A stretch of DNA of 64,000 nucleotides. Origin: an uncultured Lachnospiraceae bacterium (GTDB taxonomy: Bacteria; Bacillota; Clostridia; Lachnospirales; Lachnospiraceae). The stretch lies in NCBI GenBank assembly GCA_910588215.1, contig CAJUQJ010000016.1, positions 6,616-70,615 of the forward strand. Direction: 5' to 3'. Under the pieces are notes generated by a model. That model was not told the origin of the DNA. It worked only from the letters and a program-made list of their open reading frames with translations, and did no database searches. This document shows positions 35,436 to 44,174 of the stretch, piece after piece (the stretch's first letter is position 1; each line of letters opens with the position of its first letter). The position numbers and the translations under genes were made by a program.

Positions 35436-37859
35436 TCAGCTTTCCTCCAGCATATTCGTGCAGACAGCCTCCTTTCCTTCCGAAAGACGCACGGTCTTGA
35501 TCTCAAAAGGCGTAAAGGATAAGGTAAATTCCCTGTTCAGGGAAGGAATCCTGCATTCTGCGGTGGTATGCCTGCCTGACGCCTCATAGGCGCGCAGGAT
35601 CAGATCTCCGCTTCCGTCCTCCGCCTCCTTTAACACTTCCACAAATATATTGTCCTCGCTTACACTTAAGAAGGAAGCCTTCTGCGGGAGCTGTCCCTTA
35701 TGGTAAGTCTCAAACAGGGCGATCGGTTTTTCATTCATGATTTTTGCCCGCTTTACAGTTTGTGCCTCTTCCCAGTGTCCGTCATGGGGATATATGCCAT
35801 AGGTAAAAGTCTGGACGCCCTGATCCAAATATACATACTCCAGTTCCGGATCCGGCACATAAGGCTCATGCTGCGCGTAGATCGGACTTCTAAGCACCGT
35901 CAGCTCACCGTTCTTCCCCGCCGCATCCGCTGCAAATTTCCCGTCATTTAAGATGGAAATTCCATGGATCATTGTGGACAGTCCGGGTGCCGCCCCTTCC
36001 AGGTCAAACCAGGTCTGTACCGGAAATTCTTCTCCGTTCGGCTCTCTCTGGGCCACCCCATAGGGAATCTCATAGCTGGCTCTCAGATAATTCATATTCA
36101 CAGGGAAGCGCAGTTTCAACATGGACATTTTCTCATGCCAGTCTACCGTCGTTTCCACGGAAATATAGTCCAGTTCCTTATAAATGGAAAAATCCTGGAA
36201 CATTCTGGAATTGCCATAGGTGCTGGTAACCCTGATCACCGCTTTCACCGGCCCGTATTCGATGCGCTGCACCTTTACCGCCTCAAACCGCCCGACCTCA
36301 TTATTAAAGATACGCACACCATGCGACCAGGTATCGCTCTCATCCCTGATCACCACCGGCACCGCTGCCGGGGCAGCAAAATACTGCGTCCCGTCATTCT
36401 TTTTCACAAGAGAAGAAATATAACCCTTTTCATCAAATTGGATGGAGAACCATTTATTCTCCGCCCCGGTCTGGGTGGCGCTTATATTCTCGAACTGCTT
36501 TCCCTTCTCCCGCACCGCGAACCGGTAAGTGCGGTATCCCAATGAAGGCAGCTTCGCGATGAATACAATCCGGCATCTTCCGTTGCTGGAAGCCCCGGAC
36601 TGAACAAGCTGATAGGGGATCTGATTGTCCTCCTCATCCAGAAGCACGGTACCTGCCTTCAGGGTCGCAGACTCCACTGCCACTTCCGCCAGCGTCTCAA
36701 AGGCATTGGGGTTCATGACTACCAGTGGCTTCATGCCTTCCTCCGCAGGGATATCGATTTTCCAGCTTATGGACTGGAACGCACTGTTCAGCCGTCTGCC
36801 TGCCACATGGAGCGCATGGCCGTAATCTTCTCCTGCGTCCCGATATGCTTCCTCTAAGCTGGCCCCGGCCAGAATATCATGGAACTGATTAAACAGTACC
36901 ACCTTCCAGGCCCTGGTCAGCTCTTCCTTCTCATATTTGCCGGCCGCCAGGATCTTAGCCATCACCGACAGCTTTTCCGCCATGCAGAGTCTGTTTTCTG
37001 CCCTTCTGTTTCGCCGCTTTATCTCCGAATGCGCGCTGTAGCAGCCGCTGGCATGATGGAGCAGTTCTCCCGTTACCACGGGCAGCGCTCTGCCCGACCG
37101 CTCTACGTCCCTGAAATAATCTACCGGGGAGGCAAAGACCAGTTCCGGCAGATCTTCCCGCTTATTCATGGCCTGGATGCTTTCAATATTCTTCCTGGTG
37201 GGACCGCCGCCATGATTGCCCACACCGTAAAAACACATAATGCTGTTACCGGAATCTTTGATCTCTCCCGCACACCGCCTTACATGTTCTTCAATCCCCT
37301 CCGGCCACGTGCAGTACTCAAAGGGAAGCCGGAATGCCTTCACTTCCGAACCGTCTATGGATCTCCACAAAAAGGTATCCCCGTCCATCCCCTTTTCATG
37401 CCTGCCGGGGCGCATGAACACATAGTAATCCAGACCCGATTTCTTCAGGATCTGCGGCAGGCTGCCGTTGTGCCCAAAACTGTCCACGTTGTATCCACAG
37501 ACCGCTTTCACACCGAATTTCTCCTCAAAATATTTCTGCCCGTAAAGCCCCTGGCGCACGAACCCTTCCCCGGAAGGGGCATTACAGTCGGGCTGGATCC
37601 ACCAGCCGCCCACGATGACCCAGCGGCCTTCCTTTACTCTCTCCCGTATCTCCGCAAACATGGCCGGATCGTTTTCCTCCACCCATTCGTAGAAAGCGGC
37701 AGAACTGCCCGTGAAAACAAACTCCTCATATTCCTTCATCCGGTCAAGCGCCGAGCGAAAAGTAGCCTTGACTTCCTGGAACCCCTCCTGCCACCGCCAC
37801 AGCCATACCGGGTCAATATGCGCATTTCCTATCATATACAATTTCTTATCTTTCTTCAT
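35436..37859 (-). CDS. GH38 alpha-mannosidase, copy 1
   Basis: The 807-residue enzyme is a GH38 family member. The metal site motif GNAHIDPVWLWRWQEG is at residues 11-26 (His14, Asp16); GGWWIQPDCN carries the likely nucleophile Asp91; VDSFGHNGSLPQIL holds another metal ligand region; FHDILAG and a beta-rich C-terminal domain follow. GH38 enzymes retain configuration and remove alpha-linked mannose. There is no signal peptide, so action is cytoplasmic. The HIDPVWLW form is common in Bacillota GH38 and its natural linkage is not settled. The ATG chosen has GGAGG 5 bases upstream. A second GH38 gene lies at 52170-54620. It is the last gene of the carbohydrate locus. Confidence 0.92.
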   Translation of the reverse strand: MKKDKKLYMIGNAHIDPVWLWRWQEGFQEVKATFRSALDRMKEYEEFVFTGSSAAFYEWVEENDPAMFAEIRERVKEGRWVIVGGWWIQPDCNAPSGEGFVRQGLYGQKYFEEKFGVKAVCGYNVDSFGHNGSLPQILKKSGLDYYVFMRPGRHEKGMDGDTFLWRSIDGSEVKAFRLPFEYCTWPEGIEEHVRRCAGEIKDSGNSIMCFYGVGNHGGGPTRKNIESIQAMNKREDLPELVFASPVDYFRDVERSGRALPVVTGELLHHASGCYSAHSEIKRRNRRAENRLCMAEKLSVMAKILAAGKYEKEELTRAWKVVLFNQFHDILAGASLEEAYRDAGEDYGHALHVAGRRLNSAFQSISWKIDIPAEEGMKPLVVMNPNAFETLAEVAVESATLKAGTVLLDEEDNQIPYQLVQSGASSNGRCRIVFIAKLPSLGYRTYRFAVREKGKQFENISATQTGAENKWFSIQFDEKGYISSLVKKNDGTQYFAAPAAVPVVIRDESDTWSHGVRIFNNEVGRFEAVKVQRIEYGPVKAVIRVTSTYGNSRMFQDFSIYKELDYISVETTVDWHEKMSMLKLRFPVNMNYLRASYEIPYGVAQREPNGEEFPVQTWFDLEGAAPGLSTMIHGISILNDGKFAADAAGKNGELTVLRSPIYAQHEPYVPDPELEYVYLDQGVQTFTYGIYPHDGHWEEAQTVKRAKIMNEKPIALFETYHKGQLPQKASFLSVSEDNIFVEVLKEAEDGSGDLILRAYEASGRHTTAECRIPSLNREFTLSFTPFEIKTVRLSEGKEAVCTNMLEES

Positions 37860-37924
37860 GATTACCTCCATTTCTGCCTTACCTCCTATTCCGAAATGCT
37901 CCAAACTCCTGCTTGAAACATCCA

Positions 37925-40489
37925 TCACTTCCCGCTTTCGCAAAGCGCCTTCTGCGCCCCGATCCGTATGGCAGCGCTGCCTTTCTCCATCGCCAGCAAA
38001 AGCCCTTTCTCTCCTTCCCCGCTCCCCAGACAGAGCAGGGCTCTATGCAGGATCACCCACAGCATCTGCCACCGCTGCGCCAGCAGCCCTGTCCTGTTCT
38101 CAGCCAGGAAGGCCGCCTCAAATTCCGGCAGGCCCACAAGCCTGCAAAGCAAAGGAACAAACGCCTCTCTTGCGCTGCGTTCCCCGGCATAGGCAATGGA
38201 CTCCATGTAGGGGAAGATTCCCTTCCTGATATCCGTATAATCCCTCTCTCCCGCCACCAGCCTGTCTGTCACTGTCTCGTAAGGCTTCATGGTAAAACTC
38301 CGGCCGTGAGACAAAAGATTCAGTTCGTAAACCACCTCCGGCATCACCCCATGATCCGGAAGAAGCTGGGCACACATGGTGGATCCCTTCCTTTCCGGCA
38401 ACGCTGCCCCGCTTTCGGAAAGCTGCCGCAAAATACGGGCCTCTATTTCTTCCGTATAAGCATCCGAACCGTGGAACAAGGCCAGCTTTTTCAGGATCAA
38501 AAGCGCTTCTTCCCCCGCACCTTCCATGTCCTGCGCAAGGATCCCGATCCTTTCGGCGATCACCGGCAATGCCTCTTCCCGCGCTCCGTACACCAACGCA
38601 AGCAGAGGACTGATCTCCTTCTCCTCATAGGTAAAAGGCACGTCAATCCAATGACACCGCTGCTCTTTTCCCACCAGAGCGGCAGCCTCCCGCAGACTGC
38701 CAAACTCCTTCCTGTCAGGAAGCGTAAGCGGATCGCCGGTCGCCTCTTCTATCCATCGGCGGCAGGCTTCCCGCGGCAGCCTGTCTATATCCGTACCCGC
38801 CTGCACGGCCTTCGCCGCCAGAAGCCCCAGCACCGCCCCCTGATGCATCAGATCCCGCTGCATCCTAAGCCCCGGGAAAGCATTATGCTCGGCGGAAATG
38901 GCCTTCCCGGCTACGACAAGCCCCTGTATCGGGCGCCCTGCCCCGTCCACCGGCAGGAGGGCTTCCAGAGGAACCTGCATCTTCACCTGCGGCACCAGAT
39001 AGCCGCAGTAAACAGAATCGGCATCCAGCTTCCCCTTGGGATCGTAATTGGAAAAGCAGGTGTAGATGCCATCCTCATAAGTCGCAGACAAACACACTTC
39101 CTTAAGACCGATGCGCTTCCTGCCCCGGATATGCCTGCTCTCTCTGACACTCACATAGGAACCATGATCGAACAGCTGCCCGTTTCCTCTTCTTCTGCCC
39201 GTAATGATAAAATCGGTAAAATCCTCCTGGTCATCCAGCCGCACCATCGAAGAAAAATTGTTCTGGTAGCTGTCTGGTCCGGTATACTGGGCCAGGGACC
39301 CCCATAGGGTAAATCCGTCCCGTTGTGCCCCATATACCACATCAGCCCCTGCCATCACCGCCAGATCCCCGTCTCCGGTGGCATCGATGACCAGGCCGCC
39401 GCAGTATGCTGCTGCGCCGCCCCTGCCGGCTGTCCTGACTCCCACGACCCGTCCGTCTGCTTTCATCACATCGTAGACCAGTCTGCCAAACCGTACTTCT
39501 ACGCCCGCCTGTAAGCAGAGTTCCAGCAGCGTCATCCCCTTGATCCCGCCGTGAAAAGCATCATACTTTCCGAATGTCCCGGCTGGACGTTCTACGCCGC
39601 AGCTCCGGCACAGACTGTCCACCTTCTCGTCAATCTCACGGGTATCGTCAAATGCAGCGCCAAACCAGTAGGCGTTCACCCCGCCCAGAGTAGCGGTGCC
39701 GCCCAGATCGTACAGAGGCTCCAGCAAAATGGTCCGCGCACCGCCCCTGGCCGCATACAAAGCGGCCAGAGCTCCCGCCGTACCGCCGCCCGCCACGATC
39801 ACCTCTGCAGTACGGTCTTCCTGGCATTCCCCTTCCACTCTGCCGCCCCACCGGTCTGCAAACCTGCCGAGAACAAGATGCGGCTCCCGCTTCCTTCTTT
39901 GCTGAAACAAAGCAATCAGTTCCTGCCGCAGGGCAAGCAGCTTCCTGGCAAAAACGCTGCTCCCTGCCGTTTTGTATGCGCCGTCTTCTTCCTCCAGCCG
40001 TTTCACCTGCTGCGCCGGAAGGGAAGCTTCCAGCAGACCTGCGCTCCCGTCCCTTCCATCCTTCACCCAGGCCCGCAGCGAGATCCTGCCCTCTAAATCC
40101 GTCTCTTCCTGATACCATTCCACATGTCCGTACAGGACGGAGAACACACCGCCCTTTCCCGCCAGCAGAACCCGGTTGGAATCCGAATCCTCTTCCACGA
40201 AATACAGGCCGTAGTAAAACTTTACGCCCGCCTCCAGACACCGTTCCTCCAGATACCGCTTGGCCCTGTCGGGGATCATGATGTCCCCCGCAAAACACAC
40301 CTCCGGGAAAAAATCTGCCGGGACCTCATCTCTCCTATACAGACACCGTCCGCAAAGATCCGCCGCCAGATAAGTCTCCTCCACGGCCAGCAGGACTGCT
40401 CTCCCCTGGCCCGCCAGTTCCAATGCCCGGCATACCCCCTGAAAAGTGTTGCCGACCAGAAGATATTCCGTCCGCCATTCTCTACTCAT
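37925..40489 (-). CDS. FAD-dependent oxidoreductase with duplicated, degenerate N-terminal Rossmann domain
   Basis: The 854-residue protein has a functional-looking FAD-binding domain (VIVAGGGTAGALAALYAARG, about residues 230-249, then DLGGTATLGGVNAYWFG and GLVIDATGDGDLAVMAGAD). This matches the FAD_oxidored family, whose members are often next to glycosidases and may oxidise sugars. In front of it, residues 10-100 look like a second, degenerate copy: YLLVGNTFQGVCRALELAGQ keeps the spacing but not the Gly motif. The last ~200 residues are helical. No signal peptide is seen. Its ATG overlaps the upstream GH13 stop by 8 bases (ATGAGTAG), so the pair is translationally coupled. The substrate is not readable from the sequence. 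Confidence 0.85.
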   Translation of the reverse strand: MSREWRTEYLLVGNTFQGVCRALELAGQGRAVLLAVEETYLAADLCGRCLYRRDEVPADFFPEVCFAGDIMIPDRAKRYLEERCLEAGVKFYYGLYFVEEDSDSNRVLLAGKGGVFSVLYGHVEWYQEETDLEGRISLRAWVKDGRDGSAGLLEASLPAQQVKRLEEEDGAYKTAGSSVFARKLLALRQELIALFQQRRKREPHLVLGRFADRWGGRVEGECQEDRTAEVIVAGGGTAGALAALYAARGGARTILLEPLYDLGGTATLGGVNAYWFGAAFDDTREIDEKVDSLCRSCGVERPAGTFGKYDAFHGGIKGMTLLELCLQAGVEVRFGRLVYDVMKADGRVVGVRTAGRGGAAAYCGGLVIDATGDGDLAVMAGADVVYGAQRDGFTLWGSLAQYTGPDSYQNNFSSMVRLDDQEDFTDFIITGRRRGNGQLFDHGSYVSVRESRHIRGRKRIGLKEVCLSATYEDGIYTCFSNYDPKGKLDADSVYCGYLVPQVKMQVPLEALLPVDGAGRPIQGLVVAGKAISAEHNAFPGLRMQRDLMHQGAVLGLLAAKAVQAGTDIDRLPREACRRWIEEATGDPLTLPDRKEFGSLREAAALVGKEQRCHWIDVPFTYEEKEISPLLALVYGAREEALPVIAERIGILAQDMEGAGEEALLILKKLALFHGSDAYTEEIEARILRQLSESGAALPERKGSTMCAQLLPDHGVMPEVVYELNLLSHGRSFTMKPYETVTDRLVAGERDYTDIRKGIFPYMESIAYAGERSAREAFVPLLCRLVGLPEFEAAFLAENRTGLLAQRWQMLWVILHRALLCLGSGEGEKGLLLAMEKGSAAIRIGAQKALCESGK

Positions 40490-41945
40490 TCCACACAAAA
40501 TCCTCATCAAGTGTCAGCGTCTTCTTGCTGCCGTCTCTGTCCAAATAGGTAATGTCAAAACGCTTCGCCGCAAGCCGCGCTGTCAACACCGCCTTAAGAG
40601 CTCCCTCCTGCCAGGAGATCTGCAGGATATCGTCCGCCGTATCATGTACCGTCATTTCTCCGTCAAACACGGGATAGTCATTCCGAAACTGCATCAATCT
40701 GCACAGCTTCCTCACCACAGGCTTTGTCACCCGCTCCCGTATTTCCTCCACCGTATAATCATGGCGGCTGATATTTCTGTCATAATTGGTGCGCCTCATC
40801 AGCTCATAGTCATTCTCTCCCGCCAAAAGCCCCATATAGTACACCTGCGGAATGCCCGGCGTAAAGAACTGCAGCGCCCTTGACAACAGATACGCATCGT
40901 CATCTTCCCCGACCGCAGAATAGTAGGAGCAGTTGATCTGATAGACGATCTTCTTCCCGGTGGAACCTGCACTGTAATCCCACTTGAAATTGGCTCCGTA
41001 CCTTTCCGTCTGATCGATCACATCCTGCAGCTCCTCCGGACTCAACAGATCCGCCACATCCACAGTGCCCAGACCGTCGTGCGTATCAAGCGTCGTCTGC
41101 TGATTCCTGGGGCAGATGGAAAGCCAGTGTTTCATCCTGGCCCCGCTTCCCGTATAGAGGGTATGGAGCACCATCACCGGCAGCACGAAATCGTAAATCG
41201 CGTAACCGTGATCCGATATCTTCATCTGCACGGAGTAATGATCATGAATCTCCGGCAGCATGGGAATCCCTTTCTCATCCAATATTTTCTGGATCCTGTC
41301 CATCATCTCCCAAATCTCAGGTTCCAGGAAAAAGCAGGTGGTATCGATCTTCTTGGTGGCAAAGGCAAAAGCATCCAGTCGAAGCTGAGAAAGCCCGTGA
41401 TCCATCAAAAACCGCAGCGTCCTTTCCACATAATCCCATGTCACCTGTCTGCTCAGATCAAGATCCATCTGCTCATCGTCGAAGGTGCACCAGATCTTTT
41501 CCGTAGTGCCGTCCGCAAAGGTGATCTCCTCACAGGGGGCATAAGGCTTTCTCTTGTTCAGAAGATCCACCTGCTCTCCGGTGGGTTCCCCACCCGGCCA
41601 GAAGTTCTGAAACCGAAGAAACATGTCCGCATAGGCGGAATCATCGTGCTTCTCGATAAAATCAAGAAACTCCGGACTTCTCCTGGACAGATGGTTGATC
41701 ATAAAGTCAAACATCAACTCATAGTCCTTTGCAAGGGCCTGGATATCCTCCCAGTCCCCGAACTTCTCTTCCACTTTCGTGTAGTCCATAGGAGCAAACC
41801 CCCGGTCCCCCGAGGAAGGGAAGAAAGGCAGTATGTGGATGGATCCGATCTCTCTCTTAAAGTAAGTATCCACCATCTCTTTCAATTCTTTCAGATTCTT
41901 TCCAAAGCTGTCCGCATAAGTGATCAGCATGATTTTATTCTTCAT
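40482..41945 (-). CDS. GH13_18 phosphorylase (sucrose phosphorylase-like)
   Basis: The 487-residue enzyme belongs to the GH13 alpha-amylase family, subfamily 18-like. It shows HILPFFPSSGDRGFAPMDY, the nucleophile in LRLDAFAF (Asp191), the acid/base in MLPEIHDHY (Glu232) and LDTHDGLG (Asp290), plus the QVYYMGLLAGENDYELMRRTN segment shared with sucrose phosphorylase. Such enzymes split a glucoside with phosphate to give glucose 1-phosphate. Sucrose, sucrose 6-phosphate, glucosylglycerol or glucosylglycerate are all possible substrates. The ATG of MKNKIMLITYADS has AAAGGAAATC just upstream; a 25-residue longer reading has no family match. It lies between the GH36 and FAD genes. Confidence 0.9.
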   Translation of the reverse strand: MKNKIMLITYADSFGKNLKELKEMVDTYFKREIGSIHILPFFPSSGDRGFAPMDYTKVEEKFGDWEDIQALAKDYELMFDFMINHLSRRSPEFLDFIEKHDDSAYADMFLRFQNFWPGGEPTGEQVDLLNKRKPYAPCEEITFADGTTEKIWCTFDDEQMDLDLSRQVTWDYVERTLRFLMDHGLSQLRLDAFAFATKKIDTTCFFLEPEIWEMMDRIQKILDEKGIPMLPEIHDHYSVQMKISDHGYAIYDFVLPVMVLHTLYTGSGARMKHWLSICPRNQQTTLDTHDGLGTVDVADLLSPEELQDVIDQTERYGANFKWDYSAGSTGKKIVYQINCSYYSAVGEDDDAYLLSRALQFFTPGIPQVYYMGLLAGENDYELMRRTNYDRNISRHDYTVEEIRERVTKPVVRKLCRLMQFRNDYPVFDGEMTVHDTADDILQISWQEGALKAVLTARLAAKRFDITYLDRDGSKKTLTLDEDFVWNE

Positions 41946-42024
41946 GATTTCCTTTTCCTTTCTGATTTCCTTTCCGGCATCAAAGAGCCGAAAGCGCACC
42001 CCTTGACACCCTGTTCCCATATGC

Positions 42025-44061
42025 TCAAAAACACAGCTCCACTACACTGTTCTCTTCCGGGATCTTCACCCCATACAAGCCGTCTGCCATCATCTCAAAC
42101 TCCCATCCTTTACCGTTGACAAGCACCCGCTTTATCTGCTTTCCTGTCACGAAACCGAAGGTTCCGGACTCTGTTACAAGAACCCCTGCCGTGTCTTCTC
42201 TCTCCCACAGCCTGTCCATGCATCCGGGACCGATATATTTCTCCAGAATACCGATAAACTGCACTGCTCTATCCGGCAGGAGCAGATACAATTCCGCTCC
42301 CCCGGGTTCCAGGCTCACCACGGTTTCACTGCCTTCCTCCAAACGGGTGATCCTCCGTTCGTTCCAGTGATAGACCAGCCATTTGTCTCCCGACAGCCCG
42401 GGAATATCCATGACGCTTAAAGCGCCCTCGCAGCGAGCTTCCTCCTTGTGGACCGAGAAAGCTGCCACCACATAGTGCGCTCCGAAACGGTTCCAGATCT
42501 TTAACGGCTTCCTGCTTGTGAGAGGATCTGTCACCAGACAATCCACCGTGGGCATTCCCACGCCGTCGCAGCGGATCACCCTGCCGTCTTTCCTGATCAG
42601 CGGCCATAACCAGGCCGGATCCGTCTCTCCCACCTTATCGCTGATATACACGGGACCGCCGCTGACTGCCCGCAGCATGGAATTGCAGCGGTTTTCCTTG
42701 TGATCCGTATAGAACATATCCCAGTCGCCCCAGTAGAACTGTCCCTGCAGTAGACTGTTATAGCCATTCTGGATCACATGCTCCCGAAAACCGTTCTTTT
42801 CATTGGGCACGAAGTCGTCACTGCTTCTGGAGACGGCGCTGGAGGGTCGGTTCCACATATCTTCACTGGCCATGCCCATACAGTTAATGATATGGTTCCC
42901 GAAATGAAGGGCTACAGAAGCGTTCAGTCCCTTCTGAATCTCCCGGCTGGCCTCCCCGTAAGTCTTCATGCCGCCGTAAGCCAGGGAGATGGCGCTCTGG
43001 CCGTCCACCTTCACGAAATCAATCCCGCAGTGATTCCGTAAATAATCGTGCCACCGGTCAAAAAATAGAAATGCACGCTCCGCCGACGGCGCCGGCAGAA
43101 GTCTTCCATCCGGAAGTTGGGACAGTCCTGACTGTAAAGCGGCATGTGCAGGCGTGCCCTCCCGGACCCCGTTCCAGTATCCCATGACCGCATGCCAGAC
43201 CCCGACTTTCTCGACACCGTATCTCTCCTTCAGTTCCCGAACGCAACCGCGAAGCCCTTCCGGAAACTGACTCTTCCTTGCATCCAGATCCGTCAGAACC
43301 TGCTCTTCATAGTCTGCCGAAAGCCAGCCATCGTCGATCAGCGCCCACTTTACCGGCACTTCCTTCTCCCGGAATTCCTGCATCTTATCCAGGATCCCCT
43401 GATGGGATACCTGATGATAAAAAGCGTCCCAGCTGCACCAGCCAAAATACGCAAGCATCTCCGGATAGCTTCTGTTCTTTCTAAGCATGGACTCCTTGCC
43501 CTGATACCGTAAAGCTTCCTCCACGGCCCTTTCACAACAGCGATAGGGATCCTTCCCTGCGGCGATCACAAGACTGCTGTCCGAAAGGCGTTTCCTGTTC
43601 CCCGCTCCCGGAGCCATCCGGATCAGGAGACCGGCCCCATCCTTCCCGCTCATATCCGTCCTGCAAACCTCCCCGCAGACCGAAAGCAGCACGAAGAAAA
43701 CATCCTCCTTCTTGAAAAGTAAAAGCTGAGTTCTGTCCGGCGTTTCGGACAGCCGTTTCAGAAAGGCAGGCCTGATCCACCAGTCTTTATGCTGGTAGAT
43801 GGCCATCGCCCCTTCAAAGTCCGGAACCCTGATCTCATAAGTCAGTCCCTCCTTTGCGTCATAGTACTTTTGCGGACCGAAACAGGGATTCTGCACATCG
43901 ATCCGTCCCTCCGGACAGATCAACGCCGTATCTTCCTTACAATGCACTGTAAATTCTTCCGCTTTCCCCTCTTCCGTACAAGGAGAAAGCAGAAAAACCA
44001 TTCCGCTGTCCCATACAATTTCTATATCTTCGCACTGAATCGTTGTTCTGCTTTGAAACAT
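42025..44061 (-). CDS. GH36 raffinose-synthase/Sip1-type alpha-galactosidase
   Basis: The 678-residue protein resembles the Raffinose_syn (Sip1) branch of GH36. Key segments are YFGWCSWDAFYHQV (about residues 205-218), KWALIDDGW, FVKVDGQSA with the predicted nucleophile Asp353, and SRSSDDFVP, whose Asp (about 415/416) matches the acid/base position of ARASDDF in raffinose synthases. Members of the bacterial branch are alpha-galactosidases or galactosyltransferases. No signal peptide is present. The leader carries AGCAGCGCAGAAATGGAG. With the downstream GH13_18 enzyme it could convert raffinose-type sugars to sucrose, then to glucose 1-phosphate and fructose. Confidence 0.85.
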   Translation of the reverse strand: MFQSRTTIQCEDIEIVWDSGMVFLLSPCTEEGKAEEFTVHCKEDTALICPEGRIDVQNPCFGPQKYYDAKEGLTYEIRVPDFEGAMAIYQHKDWWIRPAFLKRLSETPDRTQLLLFKKEDVFFVLLSVCGEVCRTDMSGKDGAGLLIRMAPGAGNRKRLSDSSLVIAAGKDPYRCCERAVEEALRYQGKESMLRKNRSYPEMLAYFGWCSWDAFYHQVSHQGILDKMQEFREKEVPVKWALIDDGWLSADYEEQVLTDLDARKSQFPEGLRGCVRELKERYGVEKVGVWHAVMGYWNGVREGTPAHAALQSGLSQLPDGRLLPAPSAERAFLFFDRWHDYLRNHCGIDFVKVDGQSAISLAYGGMKTYGEASREIQKGLNASVALHFGNHIINCMGMASEDMWNRPSSAVSRSSDDFVPNEKNGFREHVIQNGYNSLLQGQFYWGDWDMFYTDHKENRCNSMLRAVSGGPVYISDKVGETDPAWLWPLIRKDGRVIRCDGVGMPTVDCLVTDPLTSRKPLKIWNRFGAHYVVAAFSVHKEEARCEGALSVMDIPGLSGDKWLVYHWNERRITRLEEGSETVVSLEPGGAELYLLLPDRAVQFIGILEKYIGPGCMDRLWEREDTAGVLVTESGTFGFVTGKQIKRVLVNGKGWEFEMMADGLYGVKIPEENSVVELCF

Positions 44062-44098
44062 AATTATCTCCATTTCTGCGCTGCTTTTTGCGCATAAA

Positions 44099-44161
44099 CG
44101 AGTTTGTGGCAAGCAACACGCAGACACAAATCTCGCGATTGAAAATTTTAATTTTCAATCT
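44099..44161. repeat. CGAGTTTG hairpin plus AT-rich palindrome
   Basis: CGAGTTTGTG (44099-44108) pairs with CACAAATCTCG (44125-44135) around a 16-base loop. The next sequence, GATTGAAAAT-TTTA-ATTTTCAATC, is a second palindrome (44137-44161). The CGAGTTTG/CAAATCTCG ends are shared with 28143-28166. Confidence 0.7.
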
Positions 44162-44174
44162 TATCTCCTGTCAT

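Noticed and set aside
37913..39307. A 464-codon plus-strand open frame over the FAD oxidoreductase gene
   Set aside because: It is antisense to a clear enzyme gene, has a His/Pro/Arg-rich low-quality translation with no family motif, and lacks a good ribosome site.
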